Shown here: positions 1-7,307 of the stretch, one piece after another | Numbering within the stretch: position 1 is the first letter of the stretch | Layout: each line of letters starts with the position of its first letter | Assembly: GCA_946885605.1 (NCBI GenBank) | Contig: CAMPGR010000037.1 | Location: forward strand, 1-26,857 | Length of the DNA: 26,857 nucleotides | From: an uncultured Pseudomonadota bacterium | GTDB taxonomy: Bacteria; Pseudomonadota; Gammaproteobacteria; Burkholderiales; SG8-41 | Reading direction: 5' to 3' | Position numbers and translations under genes: made by a program | Notes under the pieces: model-generated | What the model was told of the DNA's origin: nothing | Databases searched by the model: none | Seen by the model: the letters and a program-made list of their open reading frames with translations, nothing else

Positions 1-663
1 CTGGGCGCGAATGGCGTCGCCGAAGGCGGCGCGCACGGGCTGATCGTCGCCGACACTTCGACCTCCCGCCCGGAAGATTCGGAAAGGCTCGGCGCGCAGC
101 TTGCCGAGCGCGGCATCCGCTTTCTCGACGCCTGTGTGAGCGGCACCAGCGCGATGGCCTGGAAGAAGGATCTCATCGTCATCGCCGGGGGCGCGCCGGA
201 AGACTTCGAAGCGGCAGAGCCGCTTTTCGCAGGCTTCAGCCGCGCGGCCTACCATATGGGGCCGGTCGGATCGGGCGCCCTCACCAAGCTCATCATCAAT
301 CTCATCCTCTTCGGTAACCGCCTGGCGCTCGCCGAAGGCCTCGTGCTCGGCATGAAGGCGGGCATGGCGGGCGAGAGCCTGCTGCGCGTGCTGCAGGATG
401 GCGCCTGCAGTTCGAAGACCATGATCGACAAGGGACCGAAGATGCTCGATGGCGATTATTCGCCGCAGGGCATGGTCAGGATTTCGCTCAAGGACGCACG
501 GCTCGCGCTCGAGCAGGGCACGCGACTCGGTGCCCCCATGCTCGTCACGAGCCTGTGGGCGCAGCTGCAGCAGGCGGCGTATCAGCAGGGGCTTGCCGAC
601 ATGGACAGCGTCGCATTCATCGAAGTGCTGCGCGGTCTCGCGGGTTTGCCGAAGCGCGTGTGA
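1..663 (+). CDS. 3-hydroxyisobutyrate dehydrogenase-like NAD(P)-dependent oxidoreductase (5' end outside window)
   Basis: The frame is open from base 1, so the gene starts before the window; 220 residues are visible. This is the second half of a beta-hydroxyacid dehydrogenase. The end of the Rossmann domain contains IVADTSTSRPE and the DACVSGTSAMA stretch, which corresponds to the family's substrate-binding D-x-P-V-S-G loop. The all-alpha C-terminal domain begins with GPVGSGALTKLIINLI, and the lysine in that segment is the position of the family's catalytic lysine. The family oxidises or reduces short beta-hydroxy acids such as 3-hydroxyisobutyrate, tartronate semialdehyde or succinic semialdehyde with NAD(P). 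The exact substrate cannot be read from this fragment, and the N-terminal GxGxxG nucleotide-binding motif is missing only because of the window edge. The gene converges on the rhodanese gene, with 42 bases between the two stop codons. Confidence 0.85.
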   Translation: MGANGVAEGGAHGLIVADTSTSRPEDSERLGAQLAERGIRFLDACVSGTSAMAWKKDLIVIAGGAPEDFEAAEPLFAGFSRAAYHMGPVGSGALTKLIINLILFGNRLALAEGLVLGMKAGMAGESLLRVLQDGACSSKTMIDKGPKMLDGDYSPQGMVRISLKDARLALEQGTRLGAPMLVTSLWAQLQQAAYQQGLADMDSVAFIEVLRGLAGLPKRV

Positions 664-705
664 GCGGTTGCGGCAAACAAGTCGACAAGCTCCTGCTGGC
701 GCGCG

Positions 706-1053
706 TCACGCCGCGCGGCGCAACGCCGGGCCGCTTTGGACCGGCAGCCCTGCTTCGACCCAGTCCTGCTTGCCTTCCGCGTACACCGCCACGTTCCGAT
801 AGCCGAGCCCGAGAAGGGCATTCGCCGCGATGTGCGAGTTCTGGCAATTGACGTTCGCGCAATAGACGACGATGTGCGCCTCCTTGTCCCTGAGCAGCGT
901 GGGCGCGAGCGCGGCAACCTGGTCGTGCGGCAGATGCAGCGCACCAGGCAGGTGGCGATCGACGTAGTGGCGTTCGGGCAGCGCCTCGACGAGAACGACG
1001 CGGCCGGCGAGGACTTTCTCCGCGAGTTGCGCACGGGTGATGCGAGTTGCCAT
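706..1053 (-). CDS. single-domain rhodanese-like protein
   Basis: This 115-residue cytoplasmic protein is one rhodanese domain. It has a substrate-entry loop (RHYVDRHLPGALHLP, about residues 28-42) and the core strand IVVYC followed by a long alpha helix and the closing YAEGKQDWVEAG segment. Rhodaneses carry sulfur as a persulfide on the cysteine at the start of the active-site loop, here Cys65. The loop reads CANVNCQNSHIAA. It has a second cysteine (Cys70) and lacks the usual C-x-x-G-x-R-S pattern, so the sulfur acceptor or the regulatory chemistry may differ. I chose the ATG at 1053 because AAGGAG lies 8 bases before it; the frame is open further upstream, but that would run through the operator region. 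It is divergent from a MarR regulator and shares a 113-base promoter region with it, so regulation by that MarR protein is likely. Confidence 0.85.
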   Translation of the reverse strand: MATRITRAQLAEKVLAGRVVLVEALPERHYVDRHLPGALHLPHDQVAALAPTLLRDKEAHIVVYCANVNCQNSHIAANALLGLGYRNVAVYAEGKQDWVEAGLPVQSGPALRRAA

Positions 1054-1088
1054 GAGAGAGTCTCCTTGACGGTTCGTTGAAGGTTTAA

Positions 1089-1134
1089 TGATTGCAATTG
1101 CAATCAAATCGGATTGTGCTTGAATTTGATTGCA
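1089..1134. promoter_or_regulatory. double palindromic operator between rhodanese and MarR genes
   Basis: Bases 1089-1106 form a perfect 18-base palindrome, TGATTGCAATTGCAATCA. Its right half is reused: TGCAATCAAAT (1099-1109) is matched by its exact reverse complement ATTTGATTGCA at 1124-1134, an 11-base inverted repeat with a 14-base spacer. MarR proteins are dimers that bind such A/T-rich palindromes, usually next to their own gene. The position between two divergent starts suggests that the adjacent MarR protein controls both genes. The binding itself is inferred. Confidence 0.7.
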
Positions 1135-1166
1135 GATGCAACTACTATCGCAGCCGGGAGACGGGA

Positions 1167-1619
1167 ATGGCAAAAAAGCAATCCGAAACAATTCGTTCTG
1201 CGTGGCCGCTGTTCGTGACTACGCATGCCGCGGTGGTGTCGCGGATCGAGGCCGACCTCGCCGCGGCGAACCTTCCGGAACTCGCCTGGTATGACGTCCT
1301 GTGGGCAATCGAGCGCTCTCCGGGGCGGAAGCTGCGCTTGCATGAGCTTGCGCGAGAGCTCGTTTTCTCGCGCAGTAACCTGACCCGGCTCGTGGATCGC
1401 ATCGAGGAGGCCGGGCTCGTCAAGCGCGAGCGCGCGGAGGACGACCGACGCGGCTATAACGCTGTCATCACTACTGCCGGGCTCGCCATGCGCAAAAAGA
1501 TGTGGCCGGTGTATTCGAAGGTGATCGAAACCTGCTTCGACCGGCATCTCACGCACGCGGAGAACGCAACGATCCGCAGCGTCCTGCGGCGCGTGCTGGA
1601 CGCTGTCCGCGAAGGCTAG
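1167..1619 (+). CDS. MarR-family transcriptional regulator
   Basis: This 150-residue protein has MarR layout: N-terminal dimerisation helices (residues 1-40), a winged helix-turn-helix (LHELARELVFSRSNLTRLVDR, about 58-79), the wing with the signature D-D-R-R (KRERAEDDRRGYNAVITTAG, about 86-105) and a C-terminal dimerisation helix. MarR proteins usually repress their own gene and a divergent neighbour and are released by small phenolic or oxidising ligands. The ligand is not evident here. I chose the ATG at 1167, preceded by GGGAG about 6 bases upstream. An upstream in-frame start would overlap the palindromic operator and add residues with no family similarity. The stop codon runs directly into a hairpin repeat. 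Confidence 0.9.
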   Translation: MAKKQSETIRSAWPLFVTTHAAVVSRIEADLAAANLPELAWYDVLWAIERSPGRKLRLHELARELVFSRSNLTRLVDRIEEAGLVKRERAEDDRRGYNAVITTAGLAMRKKMWPVYSKVIETCFDRHLTHAENATIRSVLRRVLDAVREG

Positions 1620-1651
1620 GGGTCAGACCCCAGGCTAGGGGTCTGACCCCT
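1618..1651. repeat. REP-like inverted repeat, possible bidirectional terminator
   Basis: AGGGGTCAGACCCC (1618-1631) and its exact reverse complement (1638-1651) are separated by six bases, giving a perfect 14-base-pair stem. Each arm is itself a near-palindrome around one central base. The element overlaps the MarR stop codon and reaches the stop of the convergent sigma gene, so it could end transcription from both sides, although there is no T-tract. The same 13-base core recurs at 13925-13937. Confidence 0.7.
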
Positions 1652-2898
1652 CACTGCAGTTCGCGCAGCCGCCGCTCGAGAAATCGCCGCTCCGGTTCCT
1701 GGCGGGTGAGCGCAAGCGCACGTTCGTAAGAGTCGCGCGCGTCGCCCTTGCGTCCGAGTCGGCGACACAACTCCGCGCGCGCCGAATGCGCAAGGTGGTA
1801 ATCGGTGAGATCGCCGCGCGCGAGGATCGCGTCGAGCAACTCGAGTCCCGCGGCGGGACCGTCCCGCATCGCCACGGCGACGGCGCGATTGAGCGCTACG
1901 ACGGGAGAGGGATCGATCCGCGCGAGCGCATCGTAGAGCCCGACGATCTGCGCCCAGTCGGTGGCCGCAGTGCTCGGCGCTTCGGCGTGCACCGCGGCGA
2001 TCGCGGCCTGCAGCGTATAGGGCCCGAACCGGCGCGAGGCGAGCGCGCGCTCCACGAGGGCGATGCCTTGCGCGATCTGCTCGCGATTCCACAGCGTTCG
2101 GTCCTGCTGATCGAGGAGGATCAGATCGCCGTTCGCAGAGGCGCGCGCTGCACGCCGCGACTCCTGCAGGAGCATGAGCGCGAGGAGCCCCAACGCTTCC
2201 GGCTCGGGGAGCAGCTCGATCAGCAGCCGTCCCAGCCGGATCGCTTCGGTGGAAAGATCGGCGCGCACGAGCGATGCGCCCGACGAGGCGGAGTAGCCCT
2301 CGTTGAAGACGAGGTAGATTACGCGCAGCACCGCATCGAGCCGCTCGGGCAGCGCTTGGGGCGGCGGCACTTCGTATGGAATGCGCGCGTCGCGGATCTT
2401 GGCTTTGGCGCGCACGATGCGCTGGGCGAGCGTGGGTGCGGCGGCGAGGTACGCGCGCGCGATCTCCTCCGTCGTGAGGCCGCACACTTCGCGCAGTGTG
2501 AGCGCGACCTGCGCATCGGGTGTCAGCGCCGGGTGGCAGCAGGTGAAGATGAGCCGCAGCCGATCGTCTTCCACGCTCTCCGGTTCGGCGTCCGGGCTTT
2601 CGGCGGCGAGCGATTCGACGTGCTCGATGTGGTCGTCCAGCGGATCGAAACGCGCGCGGCGCCGGATCGCGTCGATCGCCTTGAAACGCCCGGTCGACAC
2701 CAGCCATGCGCGAGGATTGTCGGGAAGGCCGTCCTTCGGCCAGTGTTCGAGCGCGGCGCGAAACGCTTCGTGCAAGGCTTCCTCGGCAAGGTCGAAGTCG
2801 CCGAGCAAACGGATGAGCGTTGCGAGCACCCGGCGCGATTCGGCGCGGTATACCGCGTCCACGCTCTTGCGGACGTCCATTGGTGAGGTCGGGTCCAT
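1651..2898 (-). CDS. ECF42-type RNA polymerase sigma factor with C-terminal TPR-like extension
   Basis: This is a 415-residue sigma factor, about twice the length of a standard ECF sigma. Region 2 covers about residues 10-85 ([19 protein letters not shown], then [11 protein letters not shown] and [19 protein letters not shown]). Region 4 covers about 110-175 ([20 protein letters not shown], then [12 protein letters not shown] and [11 protein letters not shown]). The remaining 240 residues form an all-helical extension with TPR-like ends ([19 protein letters not shown]). This is the layout of the ECF42 group, in which the extension rather than a membrane anti-sigma factor is thought to control activity. 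ECF42 genes usually sit beside a YCII/DGPF-domain gene, and none is present here. Start choice is uncertain: ATG 2898 is used, while ATG 2880 (MDVRKSV) is also possible, and neither has a clear Shine-Dalgarno sequence. Confidence 0.85.
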   Translation of the reverse strand: MDPTSPMDVRKSVDAVYRAESRRVLATLIRLLGDFDLAEEALHEAFRAALEHWPKDGLPDNPRAWLVSTGRFKAIDAIRRRARFDPLDDHIEHVESLAAESPDAEPESVEDDRLRLIFTCCHPALTPDAQVALTLREVCGLTTEEIARAYLAAAPTLAQRIVRAKAKIRDARIPYEVPPPQALPERLDAVLRVIYLVFNEGYSASSGASLVRADLSTEAIRLGRLLIELLPEPEALGLLALMLLQESRRAARASANGDLILLDQQDRTLWNREQIAQGIALVERALASRRFGPYTLQAAIAAVHAEAPSTAATDWAQIVGLYDALARIDPSPVVALNRAVAVAMRDGPAAGLELLDAILARGDLTDYHLAHSARAELCRRLGRKGDARDSYERALALTRQEPERRFLERRLRELQ

Positions 2899-3032
2899 AG
2901 CCCGCAAATTTACGATGAAAACGGTCCCGGATCGACCGCCGCGCGACCGGAGCAAATTTTTTCAGCTCGCGCCGCACAACACCCGAACGGCGGGCTTCCA
3001 GTGCGAGTCAAATGCTCAAAGCGAGGTGCGCC

Positions 3033-4229
3033 ATGGAACGACCCATCGATATCCGCCGCCGTCAACTCATGCTCACAGGCGTTGCCGCAGCCGGCCTGGG
3101 AATGAGCCGAGGGGCCCTGGCGCAGCAGGAGGCGTCCAAGCCCAAGCCGCTGCCGAAGTACGCCGCATGGAAAGACAGCGACAGCGTCATCGTTCACAGC
3201 AGCAACACGATCGAGACCAAGCGCTCGGCTTTCGGTACGAGCGTCATCGTGCCGAACGATATTCTTTTCGTACGCAACAACCTGTCTCCGCCCGAGGAGT
3301 CGATCACCCACGATCCGGATGCATGGGAGTTGACTGTGGAGGGCACAGGCAAGCCCGGCAAGCTGACGGTTGCACAGTTGAAGCGGCTCGGCGTCGAAAG
3401 CATCGGTGCGGTCCTTCAGTGCTCGGGCAACGGCCGCGGCTTCTTCAAACACAAGCCGAGCGGGACGCCGTGGACGGTCGGGGCCGCGGGGTGCGTGGTC
3501 TGGAGCGGCGTGCCGGTGGCCGCCGTCGCCAAGGCGATGGGGGGTGTCGCGGGCGGCATGCAGTTCATCACCGCCACGGGCGGTGAAAGAATACCGGCCG
3601 GCGTCGATCCCAAGACCGTAGTCGTCGAGCGCTCGGTGCCGATGAAGGAGATGGAGAACGCGCTGCTCGCGTGGGAGCTGAACGGCGAGCGGCTGCCGCT
3701 GGCGCATGGTGGCCCGCTGCGGCTCGTCATCCCCGGTTATTACGGCATCAACAACGTGAAGTACGTGAGCCGGCTTGCATTCACCGCGCAGGAGACCGAG
3801 GCGAACATCCAGGCGACCAACTATCGCTTGACCGAAGTCGGCAAGAAGCCGACGCCGCGCGAGCCGCCGGTGTGGGAAATGAACGTGAAGTCGTGGATCA
3901 ATCATCCGGCAGGCGATGCACCGGTGAACGCCGGGATGGTGCAGATCGATGGCGTCGCGTTCTCGAGCCTTCATCCCGTGAAAAAAGTCGAAGTCTCCAT
4001 CGACGGCGGCAAGAGCTGGAAGGAAGCGCGCTTCTTCGGCCCCGATCTCGGCCGTTATGCGTGGCGGCAGTTCGTGTTTCCCGTCGAACTGGGCGCGGGG
4101 AACTACGTGCTCGTGAGCCGCGCCACCGATGCTGCGGGCAACACGCAGCCCGTCGAGCCCGTGGAGAATAGCTTGGGCTATGCGCACAACGGTTGGCGCG
4201 ACCACGGCGTCAGGCTGACCGTTGCATGA
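3033..4229 (+). CDS. sulfite dehydrogenase/oxidase, molybdopterin subunit (SorA-like)
   Basis: The 398-residue precursor begins with a twin-arginine signal (DIRRRQLMLTG, arginines at 8-10, likely cleavage after GALA), so it is exported folded with its cofactor. The oxidoreductase molybdopterin-binding domain follows. VLQCSGNGRGFF holds the cysteine (about residue 130) that ligates molybdenum in the sulfite oxidase family, and LRLVIPGYYGINNVKYV is another family segment. The last ~110 residues form the Mo-co dimerisation domain (KVEVSIDGGKSWKEA, then YAWRQFVFPVEL). The family oxidises sulfite to sulfate in the periplasm and passes electrons to cytochrome c. The next gene, whose ATG overlaps this stop codon, encodes such a cytochrome. 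I preferred ATG 3033 over ATG 3012 because GAGGTG precedes it and the Tat signal begins there. A related SoxC-like or other sulfoxide-type substrate cannot be excluded. Confidence 0.85.
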   Translation: MERPIDIRRRQLMLTGVAAAGLGMSRGALAQQEASKPKPLPKYAAWKDSDSVIVHSSNTIETKRSAFGTSVIVPNDILFVRNNLSPPEESITHDPDAWELTVEGTGKPGKLTVAQLKRLGVESIGAVLQCSGNGRGFFKHKPSGTPWTVGAAGCVVWSGVPVAAVAKAMGGVAGGMQFITATGGERIPAGVDPKTVVVERSVPMKEMENALLAWELNGERLPLAHGGPLRLVIPGYYGINNVKYVSRLAFTAQETEANIQATNYRLTEVGKKPTPREPPVWEMNVKSWINHPAGDAPVNAGMVQIDGVAFSSLHPVKKVEVSIDGGKSWKEARFFGPDLGRYAWRQFVFPVELGAGNYVLVSRATDAAGNTQPVEPVENSLGYAHNGWRDHGVRLTVA

Positions 4230-4585
4230 AGCGAACGCGTCGGGAGCGCGCAAGGTTCATCCTCGCGCGCTTCGGCAGCGCGGTGACGGCAGCATGCGCG
4301 CTGCTCGCGCCCGCCGTTGCAGCGGATTCGGATGCGATGATCAAGCTCGGCCGCGAGGTCTTCACCAAAGTCGCCGAGCCTCCATGCGGGATTTGTCATA
4401 CGCTCAAGGACGCGGGCACCACCGGAACGATCGGCGCGAATCTCGAGGAGCTCAAGCCCGATGCCATGCGCGTGGAGGAGGCGGTGCGTAACGGCATGGG
4501 CCCGATGCCGCCGTACGCAGGCAAACTCACCGAAGAGCAGATCAAGGCGGTGGCGGCGTACGTCGCCCGCGCCGCCGGGAAATAG
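4226..4585 (+). CDS. small c-type cytochrome, partner of sulfite dehydrogenase (SorB-like)
   Basis: This 119-residue precursor has a basic N-terminus (KRTRRERARF), a hydrophobic segment ending in PAVAA (about residue 33) and a mature domain of about 86 residues with one haem site, CGICH (residues 54-58). Methionines in NGMGPMPPYAGKL are candidates for the distal haem ligand, and the closing helix EEQIKAVAAYVARAAG is typical of class I cytochromes c. Its ATG overlaps the stop of the molybdoenzyme gene (ATGA), so the two are translationally coupled. It is best read as the electron acceptor of that enzyme, as SorB is for SorA. Haem attachment requires export in unfolded form and the cytochrome c maturation system. 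Confidence 0.87.
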   Translation: MKRTRRERARFILARFGSAVTAACALLAPAVAADSDAMIKLGREVFTKVAEPPCGICHTLKDAGTTGTIGANLEELKPDAMRVEEAVRNGMGPMPPYAGKLTEEQIKAVAAYVARAAGK

Positions 4586-5026
4586 TCAGGGCTTCACTGT
4601 CAGCGGCACGCCCACCGCACCGGCATAGAACACGACGAGCCTCACCGTTCCCTTCCCGACATTGCGCCCGTTGTGAAGCGTATCGATGACTTCGACCAGC
4701 GCTTCACCGGAAGCCATGCGCTTTGTTTGCCCATCCTTGAGCGTGACTTCGAGTGTGCCTTCCAGCACCATCGCGAACGAAGGCACCGGATGCGCGTGCC
4801 AGCCGGTCTCCGCGCCCGGCGCTATCTCGATGACCATCGCCGTGATCTCGGCCTGTCCGTCAGGATAAGCGATCGGCTTGCCGGTCCAGCTCGATGTCGT
4901 TTTGATAAGCGGTGTCACCTTGACGGCCGGCGTTTCTTCGAGCGCAAGCGCGCCCATGGAGGAAAGCAGCGCCAGCAGGCCGCTGGCAATCACAGCAGGT
5001 GAGACGTTCACGGCGGCGCCTTTCAT
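4586..5026 (-). CDS. exported small cupin-domain protein
   Basis: The 146-residue product has an N-terminal signal peptide (MKGAAVNVSPAV followed by a hydrophobic core, cleavage probably after GALA) and one cupin barrel. Cupin motif 1 reads GAETGWHAHPVPSFAMVLEG, with the two histidines and the glutamate that normally bind a metal. Motif 2 is less classical (DTLHNGRNVGKGTVRLVVFY), with one histidine and an asparagine. The substrate is unknown; many exported proteins of this shape have no assigned reaction. The stop codon abuts the cytochrome stop on the other strand with no base between. ATG 5026 is used because the signal peptide starts there. An in-frame GTG at 5053 would add nine residues, and no strong ribosome-binding site favours either. 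Confidence 0.78.
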   Translation of the reverse strand: MKGAAVNVSPAVIASGLLALLSSMGALALEETPAVKVTPLIKTTSSWTGKPIAYPDGQAEITAMVIEIAPGAETGWHAHPVPSFAMVLEGTLEVTLKDGQTKRMASGEALVEVIDTLHNGRNVGKGTVRLVVFYAGAVGVPLTVKP

Positions 5027-5172
5027 TGTGATGGAGACCAGAGTCTGCAGCACACATGTATCGTCTGCAACTGCTGAGGCTCCGAATCGAAAGTCAGATT
5101 GTGTGAACCCACGTACGGTGCGCGTGTCCTACATGCGCTCGCATAATATGAAAGATAAAGGAACAGCCTCGC

Positions 5173-6252
5173 ATGCACCCACTGCACTACAACTTCCACA
5201 CGCGATGCCGCAACGGAATGCACGCGGTAACGCGACTCGCCGCAGCTGCAGCGTTCTTCGTCGCGCCGTTATCAGTTGCAGCGGACGATCGACCGCTGCT
5301 CCAGTGCGACTGGAAGGAAGCGTGCGAACTGCAGCTCTATATCGAGAACGACAGCATAGGCAGCAGGACGGACCGCTATTACACCAACGGCATAAAGCTG
5401 GGCGGCGGCATCAGGGCGGAGCGGATTCTTGAACGGCTGTTCCAGGAACCGGCCGAAAGGGTACTGAAACGCTTTTTGGACAATCCCGGCGAGGCGCGGC
5501 TCGGCCTCTTTATCGGTCAGAACCTGTACACGCCAAAGCGCATTACCGTGGTGGAGCCGCAGCCCTTCGACCGGCCGTGGGCGGCGTGGCTCTATGTCGG
5601 CGGCGTCGCGCAAAGCGTGGCGGGCGACCGGCTGCAGACCGCGGAGTTCGATCTCGGCATGATCGGCCCGGCGGCGCTCGGTGAAGAGGTGCAGAAGGCG
5701 TGGCACAAGCTCGTGGACGCGGACCGCCCTCTCGGCTGGCATAACCAGCTCAAGAACGAGCCCGGCCTCATGCTTTCGTATCTCGAGAAGTGGCGTTTCG
5801 GTGAGCGCAACGGCCTGCAGTTCGTCCCGCATTTCGGAGCGAGCATCGGCAACGTGATGACGCTCGCGCGGGTGGGCAGCATCGTGCGCTTCGGGCGCAA
5901 CATGACCGGGTTCGGCCCGGACACGATCGAGCCGGGCGGTGCGATGCTGCAGCGTGTGCGCCGTGAAGACGTCCACGCACCGGAAAACCGGCGCGAATGG
6001 TATCTTTTCGCCGGAGCAGATGCGCGGGCCGTCGGCTACAACATCTTTCTGGACGGCAACCTCTTCCGCTCGGGCGGCCCATCGGTGGACCGCCGACCCT
6101 TTGTTTATGACCTCAAGGCGGGCTTCTCGATGAGAATTCCGCCCGCGCGCATTTCCTTCACGCAGATCTGGCGCAGCGAGGAGTTCACGACGGCCCTCGG
6201 CGGCGGCGGATCGCAGCGCTTCCAGTCGATCAACCTGAGCTGGGAATTCTGA
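5173..6252 (+). CDS. LpxR-family outer-membrane lipid A 3'-O-deacylase (DUF2219)
   Basis: This 359-residue precursor carries the LpxR-family signature at the start of the mature protein, LQLYIENDS followed by TDRYYTNGIKLGG (about residues 53-78). It also has a conserved middle segment with histidines, KAWHKLVDADRPLGWHNQL. In LpxR of Salmonella the equivalent N-terminal Asn and Asp and a middle histidine form the calcium-dependent active site, which removes the 3'-acyloxyacyl chain from lipid A. Alternating aromatic and polar strands and the final phenylalanine (INLSWEF) fit a 12-stranded outer-membrane barrel inserted by BAM. A signal peptide lies at about residues 16-37. ATG 5173 has AAAGGA about 9 bases upstream. 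ATG 5218 (MHAVTRL) would give a more compact signal peptide. Upstream, CATAAT at 5142-5147 could be a -10 box, without a good -35. Confidence 0.85.
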   Translation: MHPLHYNFHTRCRNGMHAVTRLAAAAAFFVAPLSVAADDRPLLQCDWKEACELQLYIENDSIGSRTDRYYTNGIKLGGGIRAERILERLFQEPAERVLKRFLDNPGEARLGLFIGQNLYTPKRITVVEPQPFDRPWAAWLYVGGVAQSVAGDRLQTAEFDLGMIGPAALGEEVQKAWHKLVDADRPLGWHNQLKNEPGLMLSYLEKWRFGERNGLQFVPHFGASIGNVMTLARVGSIVRFGRNMTGFGPDTIEPGGAMLQRVRREDVHAPENRREWYLFAGADARAVGYNIFLDGNLFRSGGPSVDRRPFVYDLKAGFSMRIPPARISFTQIWRSEEFTTALGGGGSQRFQSINLSWEF

Positions 6253-6265
6253 TCGCGAGCGTGGC

Positions 6266-7285
6266 CTAGGCGGCGAGGCGTGCGGCGTAACGGGGGTAAA
6301 CCTTGCGCACGTTGCCGCTGAAGATCTTCTCCTTCTCTTCCGCGGTGAGCTGCGTCACCGCATCGAGATAACGCTTGGTGTCGTCGTAATAGTGACCGGT
6401 GTCGGGATCGACGCCACGCACCGCGCCCACCATCTCGGATGCGAAGAGAATGTTGTCCGCCGGGATCACCTTCGTCAGGAGATCGATGCCCGCCTGGTGA
6501 TAGACGCAGGTGTCGAAGTAGACGTTGCCGAGCAGAAGCTCCGTGAGCGGCGGCTTCCGCATGTCCTGTGCAATGCCGCGATAACGCCCCCAGTGATAGG
6601 GCACCGCGCCCCCGCCGTGCGGGATGACGAACTTGAGGGTCGGGAAATCCTTGAAGAGGTTCGACGTGATGAACTGCATGAACGCCGTGGTGTCGGCGTT
6701 GATGTAATGCGCGCCGGTGAAGTGGAACGCAGGGTTGCACGATGCGCTTACGTGCACCATCGCCGGCACTTCGAGCTCCACCATCTTTTCATAGAGCGGG
6801 TACCACCACTTGTCCGTGAGCGGCGGATCGGTCCAGTAGCCGCCGGAAGGGTCCGGGTTCAGGTTGCAGCCGACGAACCCGTACTCCTTTACGCAGCGCT
6901 CGAGCTCCGGGATGCAGTTGTCGGGCCGCACGCCGGGGCTCTGCGGCAACTGGCACACGCCGACGAAGTTCTTCGGGAAGAGCGTGCAGACGCGGTGGAT
7001 CAGCTCGTTGCAGATGTCCGACCAGAGCGCGCTCGTCTTCGCATTGCCAATGTGGTGCCCCATGCCGCCCGCGCGCGGCGAGAAGATGGTGACATCCGTG
7101 CCGCGCTCGCGCTGAAGCTTGAGTTGCGCGCCTTCGATGCTCTCGCGGATCTCGTCGTCGCTGATGACAAGCGAGTTCTTCGCCGGGTTGAGGCCCGGGT
7201 CCTTCAGCCCTTCGATCTGACGTTTTCGGAACGCCTCGAGCGATTTCGGCGCGGTCGTATAGTGACCGTGGCAATCGATGATCAT
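6266..7285 (-). CDS. ligJ: 4-oxalomesaconate hydratase (LigJ/PmdE type), amidohydrolase family 2
   Basis: This 339-residue protein starts MIIDCHGHYTTAP, with the two metal-binding histidines H6 and H8. It continues with segments I recognise from LigJ/PmdE enzymes: SDDEIRESIE, QLPQSPGVRPDNCIPELERC, NLNPDPSGGYWTDPPLTD, FVIPHGGGAVPYHWGR and NILFASEMVGAVRGVDP. The glutamate in FASEM corresponds to the catalytic acid of LigJ. The enzyme hydrates 4-oxalomesaconate to 4-carboxy-4-hydroxy-2-oxoadipate in the protocatechuate 4,5-cleavage (and gallate) pathway, in the cytoplasm. None of the other pathway genes (ring-cleavage dioxygenase, CHMS dehydrogenase, PDC hydrolase, CHA aldolase) is in the window. 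It lies 22 bases downstream of a Bug receptor gene on the same strand and probably shares its transcript. ATG 7285 has no strong ribosome-binding site, so coupling to the upstream gene is plausible. A close amidohydrolase relative with another substrate is possible. Confidence 0.85.
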   Translation of the reverse strand: MIIDCHGHYTTAPKSLEAFRKRQIEGLKDPGLNPAKNSLVISDDEIRESIEGAQLKLQRERGTDVTIFSPRAGGMGHHIGNAKTSALWSDICNELIHRVCTLFPKNFVGVCQLPQSPGVRPDNCIPELERCVKEYGFVGCNLNPDPSGGYWTDPPLTDKWWYPLYEKMVELEVPAMVHVSASCNPAFHFTGAHYINADTTAFMQFITSNLFKDFPTLKFVIPHGGGAVPYHWGRYRGIAQDMRKPPLTELLLGNVYFDTCVYHQAGIDLLTKVIPADNILFASEMVGAVRGVDPDTGHYYDDTKRYLDAVTQLTAEEKEKIFSGNVRKVYPRYAARLAA

Positions 7286-7307
7286 GCTGCCGCTCTGCGC
7301 TGCGCGC

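Noticed and set aside
2910..4253. 447-residue minus-strand open frame
   Set aside because: It is opposite the molybdoenzyme gene, which has a Tat signal, cofactor cysteine and a coupled cytochrome.
5119..5147. Promoter for the LpxR-like gene with CATAAT as -10
   Set aside because: The hexamer at the expected -35 position (TGCGCG) is poor, so I mention it only in the gene entry.
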